This document shows, piece after piece, positions 1 to 6,446 of a stretch of 9,983 bases of DNA. The stretch is from NCBI GenBank assembly GCA_959606705.1, contig CAUHLX010000074.1, forward strand, positions 1 to 9,983, written 5' to 3'. Position numbers and translations under genes: made by a program. The stretch comes from an uncultured Bacillota bacterium (GTDB taxonomy: Bacteria; Bacillota; Clostridia; Peptostreptococcales; Anaerovoracaceae). Every line of letters starts with the position of its first letter. Positions within the stretch are counted from its first letter, which is position 1. The notes under the pieces are model-generated. The model was given only the letters and a program-made list of their open reading frames with translations. It did no database searches and had not been told where the DNA came from.

Positions 1-2
1 AC

Positions 3-203
3 CTGAATGAGCGGAAACAGCTGGAGGCCCACGATCTGATGTGCTACTCTCAAAATCTGCTGATGACACGCTCCAAGGTTGGCATGGAGAAAAAGTGGGA
101 AAAGGCTTTAGAGAAATGCCGGATCGTGGATGAGCTGATCTCGGACTTGGGAGGTGAAGCGGATGGAGAGTTGGATAAAGGAGATCTCTCTGGAGGATCT
201 TGA
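3..203 (+). CDS. 3' end of an unrecognised small phage protein (partial)
   Basis: This is an open frame entering from the left edge and ending at TGA 201-203; only the last 66 residues are visible. The other two forward frames hit stops at once, so this is the only forward frame that can carry the upstream gene. The visible part is hydrophilic and probably helical (LNERKQLEAHDLM..., then EKKWEKALEKCRIVDELISDL), with a glycine/acidic tail (GGEADGELDKGDLSGGS). It has no membrane segment and no motif I recognise. Its last 41 bases overlap the start of the Mor-like gene, so translation of the two may be coupled. By position it would be an early or middle gene of the prophage. I cannot assign a function, and the last dozen residues may simply be the run-out of the frame into the next gene. 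Confidence 0.45.
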   Translation: MNERKQLEAHDLMCYSQNLLMTRSKVGMEKKWEKALEKCRIVDELISDLGGEADGELDKGDLSGGS

Positions 204-459
204 TGAAAAGAACCGTGAGTTGGCGGAGGTGATTGGAGTAGAGACTTTTCTGGCGCTATCGGAGATCTATGGGGGCAATCGAATCTATGTGAACAAGTTG
301 GATGAGATCGTTAAGCCGATCCGGGACCGGAAGATCAAGCGGGAGTATAACCGGTATAATGTGTTGGAGCTCTCGCAGAAGTATAACCTAGCGGCGGAAA
401 GCATCCGGCGGATCCTTCGGGATGAACCCTTAGAAAGTCAACTGGGACTGTTTGATTGA
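163..459 (+). CDS. Mor/C-family transcriptional activator of phage late genes
   Basis: A 98-residue DNA-binding protein of the Mu Mor/C family. In Mu these dimers bind inverted repeats upstream of middle or late promoters and recruit host RNA polymerase. Residues 1-33 form a helical region (LEDLDEKNRELAEVIGVETF). They are followed by the family's glycine-turn/strand signature IYGGNRIYV (35-43), which lies in the dimerisation part of Mor. A C-terminal helix-turn-helix spans about 65-87 (NVLELSQKYNLAAESIRRIL). ATG 163 was chosen because GGAGG at 150-154 leaves an 8-base spacer; an upstream GTG at 154 would overlap that site. The gene directly precedes the late operon with no separate C gene between, so it may do the job Mor and C share in Mu. 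Its stop codon overlaps the first dyad of the downstream junction, a plausible binding site. Confidence 0.85.
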   Translation: MESWIKEISLEDLDEKNRELAEVIGVETFLALSEIYGGNRIYVNKLDEIVKPIRDRKIKREYNRYNVLELSQKYNLAAESIRRILRDEPLESQLGLFD

Positions 460-475
460 CAACGTATGTTGTCAA
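456..475. promoter_or_regulatory. Perfect 8+8 inverted repeat, candidate activator operator
   Basis: TTGACAAC, spacer GTAT, GTTGTCAA: the arms are exact reverse complements. It starts inside the stop codon of the Mor-like gene. Mor/C proteins bind short interrupted dyads as dimers, so this is the best candidate operator for the adjacent activator. Its centre (465.5) is about 61.5 bases before the +1 predicted from the TATCAT box at 515-520, a typical upstream-activator position. Operator identity is inference. A weaker dyad, CAACG-TG-CGTTG (473-484), is centred 13 bp further on. Confidence 0.55.
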
Positions 476-499
476 CGTGCGTTGCTAACGTGTACTGCC
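461..499. repeat. Three degenerate 13-bp tandem repeats
   Basis: The units are AACGTATGTTGTC (461-473), AACGTGCGTTGCT (474-486) and AACGTGTACTGCC (487-499). Each begins AACGT, and adjacent units match at 9 of 13 positions. The first two contain dyads; the third is decayed. The array runs from the end of the activator gene to the -35 zone of the candidate promoter, so it could hold several protein molecules side by side. The period of 13 is not a whole number of helical turns, so neighbouring sites would face different sides of the DNA. Confidence 0.6.
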
Positions 500-520
500 A
501 AAACAATGATAACCTATCAT
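492..520 (+). promoter_or_regulatory. Candidate activator-dependent late promoter
   Basis: TATCAT at 515-520 matches TATAAT at five of six positions. The -35 position 17 bp upstream (GTACTG, 492-497) is a very poor match to TTGACA, as expected for a promoter that needs an activator. The predicted start is near 527. No other space for a late promoter exists: only 26 bases separate the terminator tail from the holin start. An alternative is -10 TAACCT (510-515) with the second dyad at about -43.5, the spacing known for Mor at Mu Pm. No promoter was confirmed; this is read from spacing and consensus only. Confidence 0.4.
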
Positions 521-553
521 CAGGGACAGAACGTCCCTGATGATTTGTTTTTT
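516..553 (+). terminator. Strong intrinsic terminator between activator gene and late operon
   Basis: ATCATCAGGGAC (516-527), loop AGAAC (528-532) and GTCCCTGATGAT (533-544) form a perfect 12-bp stem, followed by a T-rich tail TTGTTTTTT (545-553). This is a textbook rho-independent terminator for transcripts leaving the activator gene. The complementary strand has no matching T tract upstream of the stem, so termination is one-directional. It lies between the activator and the holin with almost no space after it, and its left arm overlaps the candidate -10 box. Confidence 0.88.
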
Positions 554-579
554 GCAACGGAAGCGAGGAGGAGAGAACG

Positions 580-1038
580 ATGATGATGGAGACGGTACAG
601 GACGTACTGGTGAACCTGATGATGCTGGGGATCATGGCGGCGCTGGCCGTCTTGGTGGCGTGCATCCGGAAGGCGGCGGCATGGGCATCCGCCAGAGTGC
701 AGCAGATCGGGAGTCAGGAACAGCGGGAACTGCTGCAGGCCGCGCTGGATAGTGTAGAGCATTTAACCGTAGTGACTGTGAGCGCCATTGAGCAGACTGC
801 AGCAAAGACGCTGCGGGAGGCGGTCAAGGCTGGAACCGTGGAGTGGAATGAGCTGGAGGCACTTTCCCGCAAGGCCGCGGCGGAGATCAAGAGGGCAATC
901 AGTCCGGAATATCAGAATGTGATTACAGCAAACCTGGGGGACTTTGACCACTATCTGAAGGAACTGATCGAGGCGGTTGTGCTGCAGGTCAAGACCTCCA
1001 CCGGACCCGGTGCGAGTACATCACCGATAAGGAGCTGA
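580..1038 (+). CDS. Phage holin, LL-H family-like
   Basis: A 152-residue protein with one hydrophobic N-terminal segment (about residues 9-29, VLVNLMMLGIMAALAVLVACI). A basic stretch (RKAAAWASARVQQ) follows, then a long helical soluble domain rich in Ala/Glu/Gln. This layout (single membrane span, helical tail with repeated AV..VEQ-like segments) fits holins of the Lactobacillus phage LL-H family, which accumulate in the cytoplasmic membrane and release endolysin at lysis. The start at 580 is supported by GAGGAGGAG at 565-573; two further in-frame ATGs follow immediately. It is the first gene after the terminator and thus the probable first late gene. The last dozen residues are low in complexity (TGPGASTSPIRS). 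No endolysin gene is visible in the window. A non-holin membrane protein cannot be excluded from sequence alone. Confidence 0.72.
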   Translation: MMMETVQDVLVNLMMLGIMAALAVLVACIRKAAAWASARVQQIGSQEQRELLQAALDSVEHLTVVTVSAIEQTAAKTLREAVKAGTVEWNELEALSRKAAAEIKRAISPEYQNVITANLGDFDHYLKELIEAVVLQVKTSTGPGASTSPIRS

Positions 1039-1043
1039 TGATC

Positions 1044-1424
1044 ATGACGTCGCATATCTGGCAGATTGTGTTCTGGGTTTTCTGTTTGGCGATCACAACC
1101 GGCCTAGGGGCACTGGCATATTTCATAAAGAAGGAATTCGCAGATTTAAATCAGAACATCCGGGAAAATGCGGAGGCGCTGTCAGACCAACGTAGAGAAA
1201 CCGACGAGAAGCTGGAGCAGACACGCCGGGACCTGGAGGACAAGATCGAGGCGGAACGAAAACGGATCTCCGACCTGAAGGAAGATCTTCCGTTTGTTTA
1301 TACGACCAGAGAGGATTTTATAAGATTCGCCAACGGAGTGGATTCCAAGATGGGCAGTATTGACAGCAAAATTGACAAAATACTTGAGAAAATGAACAGG
1401 GGGAGCAGCGAGGCAAATGGATAG
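1044..1424 (+). CDS. Small membrane-anchored coiled-coil protein (Mu gp25-like position)
   Basis: A 126-residue protein with an N-terminal membrane span (about residues 5-28, IWQIVFWVFCLAITTGLGALAYFI). A long charged heptad-like coil follows (about 30-80, rich in E, K, R, Q). The C-terminal part reads LPFVYTTREDFIRFANGVDSKMGSIDSKIDKILEKM, whose final helix also has coil character. ATG 1044 is preferred because AAGGAG (1029-1034) sits 9 bases upstream; ATG 1038, overlapping the holin stop, adds only two residues with a 3-base spacer. In Mu-like phages a small membrane protein (gp25/DUF2730 type) occupies this slot before gp26 and the terminases. A holin-accessory or XhlA-like role is an alternative given the holin next door. 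No catalytic motif is seen. Confidence 0.65.
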   Translation: MTSHIWQIVFWVFCLAITTGLGALAYFIKKEFADLNQNIRENAEALSDQRRETDEKLEQTRRDLEDKIEAERKRISDLKEDLPFVYTTREDFIRFANGVDSKMGSIDSKIDKILEKMNRGSSEANG

Positions 1425-1731
1425 AACAGAACAGCAGGAAGTGAAAAAGAATAAGGCGGTCCGGGGGTATATCATCCGCGCACTGGTGAAGGGATACAAT
1501 AACTCCCTGCTGGTCAGGCAGATCTCCAACATGCTCATTGACAGCGGCCTCCTCTATACTCCGGACATTGGCAAGTACCTGGACTACCTGGAGGATGCCG
1601 GTTATGTGGAGTTTACAGACCGGCGGATCAACGCATTCAATTCATACGCAGAAGATGCGGTGTTACACCTCACTCGCGAAGGCGTAGATCTGGTAGAGGG
1701 AACAACGGATGATCCGGGAGTGGATATCTGA
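1417..1731 (+). CDS. Mu gp26-like winged-helix phage protein
   Basis: A 104-residue protein matching the layout of the small conserved protein found just before the small terminase in Mu-like phages (Mu gp26; VpaChn25_0724 family). Residues about 13-43 (KAVRGYIIRALVKGYNNSLLVRQISNMLIDSGL) and 51-67 (IGKYLDYLEDAGYVEFT) look like helix-helix-wing elements. The segment HLTREGVDLVEGT (84-96) is typical of winged-helix proteins whose C-terminal strand ends in an L-T-x-x-G motif. The start overlaps the end of the upstream gene by 8 bases, and the stop overlaps the next start (TGATG), suggesting coupled translation. The family is conserved in the packaging cluster, but its biochemical role is not known to me; DNA or terminase contact is a guess. 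Confidence 0.7.
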   Translation: MDRTEQQEVKKNKAVRGYIIRALVKGYNNSLLVRQISNMLIDSGLLYTPDIGKYLDYLEDAGYVEFTDRRINAFNSYAEDAVLHLTREGVDLVEGTTDDPGVDI

Positions 1732-2294
1732 TGGGAGAGAAGCGGAGGCGGACGCGGATCGATTCCAAGATTGTGCAGTTGCCAGAAGATATCAAGACCA
1801 CGGTGGACACCATGCTGCTGGATACGGGAAACACCTATCAGGACATCTCAGATTGGCTGTCCGAGCAGGGGTTCAAGGTATCCAAGAGCGCAGTGGGCAG
1901 ATATGCGGTTCGGGCCAATGAGGCCACCCGACGGGTGCTGGAAAACCTGGAACGGACCAGAGCACTGGTGGCGGCCGTGGAAGCGGATCCGTCTATGGAC
2001 TACACCAAAGCCAGCCAGATCGTGGCCATGGACGGCTTGATGCGCCGGGTATCCAACGCCGAGGAAGAGTTTGAGGAGATGCCGCTGGAGAAGGCCACGC
2101 GCCTGATCGCTCAGCTGTCCCGAGTGAAGCTCACCGAGGACAAGCAGCGTCAGGATCTGAAGAACAAGATCGAGCTGGCATTTCAGGGGATGGAGGCGGA
2201 GATCATGGCGGTGATCAAGTCGGATCCGGCACTGGCCGGACAGCTAAAGGACGTGCTGAAGAAGGCCAAGGAGAAGATGATCAGCGATGATTAA
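1731..2294 (+). CDS. Small terminase subunit (DUF3486, Mu gp27-like)
   Basis: A 187-residue protein of the DUF3486 family, the presumed DNA-recognition subunit of the Mu-like packaging enzyme. The basic N-terminus (MGEKRRRTRIDSKIVQLPEDI) and the helix-turn-helix at about 36-60 (YQDISDWLSEQGFKVSKSAVGRY) are the family's signature. The rest is helical and charged, with the conserved-looking segment DGLMRRVSNAEEEFEEMPLEKATRLIAQLSR (about 101-131). It should bind phage DNA at the packaging site and pass it to the large subunit. GGGAG at 1716-1720 precedes the start by 10 bases. The 3' end overlaps the large-subunit gene by 8 bases, fitting co-production of the two. Family assignment is firm; the packaging-site target is not visible here. 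Confidence 0.85.
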   Translation: MGEKRRRTRIDSKIVQLPEDIKTTVDTMLLDTGNTYQDISDWLSEQGFKVSKSAVGRYAVRANEATRRVLENLERTRALVAAVEADPSMDYTKASQIVAMDGLMRRVSNAEEEFEEMPLEKATRLIAQLSRVKLTEDKQRQDLKNKIELAFQGMEAEIMAVIKSDPALAGQLKDVLKKAKEKMISDD

Positions 2295-4059
2295 GATTGA
2301 CGAGTACCTCTCACAGCTGGAAGAGACGGAAGACGCTGCCGTCGTATCGGAGGGGCAGTATCAGAGGGAGCTATTTGAGAAGTGTGTTTGCCGGAAGCAT
2401 GACGAATTCACTGCACGTCGGGCTGAACTGTGGAGCCAGTTTCTTGAAGGTGCAGAACTCACCGGGCCGAAGGGGCTCCGCCGCCAGCTGGCCACCATCG
2501 ATCTGGCTTACTTCGGACGGGCCTATCTGTCCCACTATTTTATCCGGGATTCCCCTGCGTTTCATGAAGAGTTGGATGATATCTGGCGAAGCGGTGTGAT
2601 GAAGAGCTTGGATCCGCTTGCAAAGGCGGATAGGATCTCCAGAGTGGACGGGTGCCGGAGAGCAATCGCGGCTCCCAGAGGACACGCTAAGTCTACTACC
2701 TTTACATTTAAAGGCGTACTCCATGCTGCGCTCTACAAGTACAAACACTACATTATTATGCTGTCGGACAGCTCGGAGCAAGCGGAAGGTTTTCTAGGCG
2801 ATTTGAAGACAGAACTGGAAGAAAACCAGCTGATCCGGGAAGACTTCGGGCTGCAAGAGGGGAAAGTCTGGAAAAATAATGTGATCCTTACGGCAGAGGG
2901 CGTGAAGCTGGAGGGGATCGGCAGCGGCAAGAAGATCCGTGGCCGGAGACACCGGAACTGGCGTCCGGATCTTATCGTACTGGACGACGTGGAAAACGAT
3001 GAGAATGTGGCCACGCCGGAGCAGCGGAAGAAGCTGCGGAGCTGGTTTCAGAAGGCGGTAAGTAAAGCTGGGGACACCTATACGGATATCGTGTACATCG
3101 GTACCATTCTGCATTATGACAGCCTACTCTCCAGTGTGCTGAAGAATCCGGAGTATGACAGTGTGAAGTATCGCGGAGTTATCAGCTTCGCTGAGAATCA
3201 GGAATTGTGGAATGCATGGGAGCTGATCTTCAGCGACCTGTCCAACGACAGGCGCAAGGAGGAGGCTCTGGAATTCTTCGAGGCCAATCGGGAAGAAATG
3301 CTTGCAGGGACGGAAGTACTGTGGCCGGAGAAAAATCCTTACTATAAATTGATGATCATGCGGCTGTCGGAGGGAGAGGCTTCATTTAACTCCGAGATCC
3401 AGAATGATCCCATCGATCCAGACAATTGTACATTCCAGGAGGAATGGTTCGACTTCTATGACAGTGACGGAGCTGTCCCACCGGACTTCTCGGATCCCCG
3501 GTTCCTGTTCATTGGGGCCAACGATCCGTCGCTGGGCAAGAACAAGAAGTCCGACACCTCCGCAATAATAGTACTGGCCAAAGACACCAAGACCGGATAT
3601 ATGTACGTTCTGGAGGCGAGCATCGAGAAGCGCAAGCCGGACGTGATCATCACCGACGCCATTGAGCTGTCGAAGCGTCTGAAGCTGGACTTCCATAAAG
3701 CGCTGTACAAATTCGGTGTAGAGGTGGTCCAGTTCCAGCAATTTTTCAAGGATGTTATGATGGATCAGAGCCGACAGGCCGGGGAGTATCTGCCCATTGA
3801 AGAGATCCAAAGCACATTGAACAAGGACCTTCGGATTACGTCCCTGCAGCCGTTTGTGAAGAACCGGTATATAAAATTTTCCGTGAAGCACAAGACGCTG
3901 CTGCAGCAGATGAAGGAGTATCCCATGGGCAAGAACGACGATGGCCCGGATGCGCTGGAGATGGCCCTGCGGCTGGCCCTGTCTGTGAAGGCTGGGAACC
4001 AGACAGAATACAAATCCGTGATTGGCCGGCCGTTGCACTTTAAGAGAGGAGCCTACTAA
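2287..4059 (+). CDS. Terminase large subunit (Mu gp28-like)
   Basis: A 590-residue packaging motor with ATPase and nuclease halves. The Walker A-like motif is APRGHAKST at 129-137, with Ala where many P-loops have Gly before Lys, as I recall for other terminases. Walker B is LIVLDDVE at 229-236, with the catalytic acid at the DD/E. A coupling-type segment YIGTILHYDS follows at 270-279. The C-terminal RNase H-like nuclease has its acidic residues at D413 (GANDPSLG), E479 (FGVEVVQF) and D555 (DDGPDALEMAL). It uses ATP to move DNA through the portal and cuts headfuls including flanking host DNA in Mu-type phages. Length and motif order are complete, so the gene looks intact. The start overlaps the small subunit by 8 bases; its own ribosome site is weak (AAGGAG 13 bases away), suggesting coupling. 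Confidence 0.93.
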   Translation: MIKIDEYLSQLEETEDAAVVSEGQYQRELFEKCVCRKHDEFTARRAELWSQFLEGAELTGPKGLRRQLATIDLAYFGRAYLSHYFIRDSPAFHEELDDIWRSGVMKSLDPLAKADRISRVDGCRRAIAAPRGHAKSTTFTFKGVLHAALYKYKHYIIMLSDSSEQAEGFLGDLKTELEENQLIREDFGLQEGKVWKNNVILTAEGVKLEGIGSGKKIRGRRHRNWRPDLIVLDDVENDENVATPEQRKKLRSWFQKAVSKAGDTYTDIVYIGTILHYDSLLSSVLKNPEYDSVKYRGVISFAENQELWNAWELIFSDLSNDRRKEEALEFFEANREEMLAGTEVLWPEKNPYYKLMIMRLSEGEASFNSEIQNDPIDPDNCTFQEEWFDFYDSDGAVPPDFSDPRFLFIGANDPSLGKNKKSDTSAIIVLAKDTKTGYMYVLEASIEKRKPDVIITDAIELSKRLKLDFHKALYKFGVEVVQFQQFFKDVMMDQSRQAGEYLPIEEIQSTLNKDLRITSLQPFVKNRYIKFSVKHKTLLQQMKEYPMGKNDDGPDALEMALRLALSVKAGNQTEYKSVIGRPLHFKRGAY

Positions 4060-4061
4060 CT

Positions 4062-5648
4062 GTGATCAAGATATTTGACAAACTGCATATTGGGCGGACT
4101 GTGGATCAGCGAGAGATTTCCGCAGCTCCCCTGCTGGACAAGTGGAGCACCTACCCATCCAGCGGCTTGACACCCGTGAGGCTGGCCAGGATCTTCCGAG
4201 CGGCGGATGAGGGGGATGTTCTTCAGCAGATGGAATTGTATGAAGAAATGGAAGAAAAGGATCCGCATCTGTTCGCACAGCTGCAGACCCGTAAGAACGC
4301 GGTGACCGGCCTGGACTGGGAGGTGCTGCCCTTCTCGGACGAGGACCGGGACAAGGAGATTGCGGACTTCATATCCACACAGCTTCAGCAGATTGAAGGA
4401 ATGGAGGATGTCCTCTTTGATCTGCTGGATGCCATCGGCAAGGGGATCGCCATCTCGGAGATCATGTGGGGGCAGGACGGGAACCGGACCGTGGTGAGGG
4501 ACATTCGCAGGCGTCACCAGAAGCGTCTGATCTGGGACCAGGAGGATCAGCTGCGTATCGCTACCACGGAGCAGCCGGCGGGAATGCTCATTCCGGCCAA
4601 TAAGTTTGTGATTCACCGCTACAAGGCGCGCTCCGGGCATCCGTCCCGCGCGGGAGTGTTGAGGGTGTGTGCCTGGATGTACCTGTTTAAAAACTATGAT
4701 GTAAAAGATTGGATCGCATTCTGCGAGGTATTCGGAATGCCGCTGCGGCTGGGAAAGTATAGCGCCAGTGCGTCCGAGGAAGATAAGCATGCTCTGTTCA
4801 AAGCTCTGATTAAAATAGGCACGGATGCCGCTGGAATCATTCCGGACACAACAATGATTGAGTTTATTGAAAGCATGAAAGCGACGTCTGTGGATGTTTA
4901 TGAACGCTTAGCCAGATACTGCGACGAGCAGGTGAGCAAGGCGATCCTGGGCCAGACCTTGACATCGGATTCCGGAGGCGGCAGCTATGCACAGTCCAAG
5001 ACCCACAACGAGGTCCGCCATGACCTGACCGTGGCGGACTGCAAGGCTCTGGCGGCCACCCTGCGACGGGACCTGATCCGTCCCCTGGTGCTGTTTAACT
5101 TCGGGGAGGACCGTCGGGTGCCGAGCATCAGATTTGACTGTGAGGAAGCCGGAGACCAAAAGGAGAACGCCGAGGTGCTGAAAACGCTGGTGAATGACAT
5201 CGGCCTCCCGGTATCCAAGGCCCATTTATATAAGAAGTTTTCCATTCCGAAACCGGATGAGGGGGATGAACTGGTGGAGCCACCGTCACTGCGGCCGCCG
5301 ACTGTGGGTATGCCGGGTATGCCAGGAATGCCGCTGAAGCTGAAGACTGACGGCGATGATGATCTGGAGGAAGCAAAGGCTGTTGTCGTAAAACAGCAGC
5401 GGCGGATCGACGCCATGGTGGATGATATCGTGGATCGAAGTGATCCAGTATTCGAGAAGATGTTTGCTCCGCTGAAGAAAATGATCGACCAGGCGGATAG
5501 TCTAGAGGAAGTGAAAGAGAAGCTGACAGATCCCGAGTACCTGACGGCTGTCTGCAAGCAGATAGATGGAGCAGAGCTGGACGCTTATCTTCAACGTATG
5601 ATGATGATTGCGGATCTTCGAGGGCGGCAATTGGAGGCGGAGCGATGA
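4062..5648 (+). CDS. Portal protein (DUF935, Mu gp29-like)
   Basis: A 528-residue portal of the DUF935 family, the dodecameric ring at the head vertex through which DNA passes. Family features seen are DPHLFAQLQTRKNAVTGLDWEVLP (67-90), AIGKGIAISEIMW (124-136), the FKNYDVKDWIAFCEVFGMPLRLGKY core (209-233) and the loop SDSGGGSYAQSKTHNEVRHDL (302-322). The start is GTG 4062, two bases after the terminase stop, with AGGAG at 4047-4051. After residue 400 there is a proline-rich linker with a GMP tripeptide repeat (416-424), then a charged helical tail. It overlaps the MuF gene by ATGA, the usual portal/minor head pairing. The gene looks complete. Confidence 0.92.
   Translation: MIKIFDKLHIGRTVDQREISAAPLLDKWSTYPSSGLTPVRLARIFRAADEGDVLQQMELYEEMEEKDPHLFAQLQTRKNAVTGLDWEVLPFSDEDRDKEIADFISTQLQQIEGMEDVLFDLLDAIGKGIAISEIMWGQDGNRTVVRDIRRRHQKRLIWDQEDQLRIATTEQPAGMLIPANKFVIHRYKARSGHPSRAGVLRVCAWMYLFKNYDVKDWIAFCEVFGMPLRLGKYSASASEEDKHALFKALIKIGTDAAGIIPDTTMIEFIESMKATSVDVYERLARYCDEQVSKAILGQTLTSDSGGGSYAQSKTHNEVRHDLTVADCKALAATLRRDLIRPLVLFNFGEDRRVPSIRFDCEEAGDQKENAEVLKTLVNDIGLPVSKAHLYKKFSIPKPDEGDELVEPPSLRPPTVGMPGMPGMPLKLKTDGDDDLEEAKAVVVKQQRRIDAMVDDIVDRSDPVFEKMFAPLKKMIDQADSLEEVKEKLTDPEYLTAVCKQIDGAELDAYLQRMMMIADLRGRQLEAER
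5307..5333 (+). repeat. Three 9-bp units encoding Gly-Met-Pro repeats in the portal linker
   Basis: GGTATGCCG, GGTATGCCA and GGAATGCCG are consecutive in-frame units encoding GMPGMPGMP (residues 416-424). They differ only at third codon positions, so the peptide rather than the DNA seems to be kept. They lie in a flexible linker (PPSLRPPTVG...PLKLKTDGDDD) between the portal core and its helical tail. Confidence 0.7.
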
Positions 5649-6376
5649 AGGAACTGCCTGCGGGCTTTGCCTTTCGGCCGGAGGTTCTAACCTTTGCGGA
5701 AGCGGTGGAGTATTTCGACGGTAAGGTGCCGGTAACTCCGGAGGAGTACAATGCCATGCTGGCTGAGTATAAGCTTCGAGCGTTTACCATGGCAGCATAT
5801 ACGGAAATCGAGGCAATCAGTCAAATTTATGAGGATCTGCTGGATGTGATGGAGAACGGGGGCACCATGGAGGAATTCCGGGAGCAGACCAACGAATTTT
5901 TGGAGCGAAGGGGATACGTGGGGTTGACCAGCTTTCAGGCGGACAATATTTTTCGGACCAATGTGCAGACCGCCTACCAGGTGGGCCACTATCGGCAGAT
6001 GACTAAGGCCGCGGATCTACGGCCCTACTGGATGTATGTGGCGGTGGGGGACAGCCGGACCCGTCCTGAACACATGGCCATGGATGGGAGAGTGTATGAT
6101 GCGGACAGTCCGGTGTGGGATACCTGGTATCCTCCCAACGGATTTCGGTGCAGGTGTACGGTGGTGACCCTCTCCAGGCGGCAGGTGGAGCAGCGGGGGT
6201 TGGTGGTGGAATCTAAAATCCCTTACGAAGCCACGGTGAACGGAAAGCGGATCCGCGTGGTGACTGATAATAACTTCGGATACAACCCGGCGACTGCCCG
6301 CTGGGATCCGGATTTGCGGGGCTGTCCGGAATCGATGAAGAAGGTCTTTGAACAGCGGATGAAGGAACAGAAGTAA
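5645..6376 (+). CDS. Minor head protein, MuF domain (Mu gp30-like, short form)
   Basis: A 243-residue protein carrying the MuF (phage Mu protein F-like) domain. The diagnostic stretch is FRTNVQTAYQVGHYRQM (103-119), then DSRTRPEHMAMDGRVYDADSPVW (136-158) and the zinc-ligand-like YPPNGFRCRC (162-171). This is the H-x-M-x-G plus PPNGFRCRC pattern of SPP1 gp7/Mu F proteins. They bind the portal and are thought to enter the head and act in DNA ejection or head assembly. GGAGG at 5633-5637 and the ATGA overlap with the portal fix the start. Mu F itself is markedly longer; here the protein ends soon after the MuF core, with a basic tail (SMKKVFEQRMKEQK). No toxin or other C-terminal extension is fused. 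The gene appears intact rather than truncated, because its stop is clean and a normal leader follows. Confidence 0.88.
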   Translation: MKELPAGFAFRPEVLTFAEAVEYFDGKVPVTPEEYNAMLAEYKLRAFTMAAYTEIEAISQIYEDLLDVMENGGTMEEFREQTNEFLERRGYVGLTSFQADNIFRTNVQTAYQVGHYRQMTKAADLRPYWMYVAVGDSRTRPEHMAMDGRVYDADSPVWDTWYPPNGFRCRCTVVTLSRRQVEQRGLVVESKIPYEATVNGKRIRVVTDNNFGYNPATARWDPDLRGCPESMKKVFEQRMKEQK

Positions 6377-6380
6377 AACC

Positions 6381-6418
6381 GAGGCTCTGTTTTTGCCTCA
6401 GAGAGTTTCAGAAACAGA
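6381..6418 (+). other. Overlapping, mutually exclusive small hairpins after the MuF gene
   Basis: Three pairings compete here. GAGGC (6381-6385) can pair with GCCTC (6395-6399). CTCTG (6385-6389) can pair with CAGAG (6399-6403). TCTGTTTTT (6386-6394) can pair with AGAAACAGA (6410-6418) with one G-U pair. None is followed by a T run in the right place for a terminator. They may be an RNA switch or processing element, or chance in a low-constraint leader. Confidence 0.3.
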
Positions 6419-6446
6419 AATGGGACAATGGGGCGGGACGTTTTCA

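Noticed and set aside
456..461. A perfect TTGACA (-35 consensus) at the left end of the dyad.
   Set aside because: No TATAAT-like box lies 16-18 bp downstream (about 478-485 reads TGCGTTGC), and the hexamer is fully explained as part of the inverted repeat.
540..752. A small + strand frame overlapping the holin start.
   Set aside because: It begins inside the terminator stem, is Gly/Arg/Asp-rich out-of-frame translation of the holin gene and has no ribosome site.
3382..4038. A long reverse-strand open frame (218 codons) within the large terminase gene.
   Set aside because: It lies opposite conserved nuclease-domain codons, has no recognisable domain and has low-complexity Leu/Gln/His content typical of an antisense shadow.
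4056..4790. A long reverse-strand open frame (244 codons) opposite the portal gene.
   Set aside because: Composition is shadow-like, it has no family signature, and the portal frame on the + strand is clearly real.
5128..5790. A reverse-strand open frame (220 codons) spanning the portal/MuF junction.
   Set aside because: It overlaps two well-supported genes and is Ser/Pro/Arg-rich as expected from antisense reading of this GC-rich DNA.
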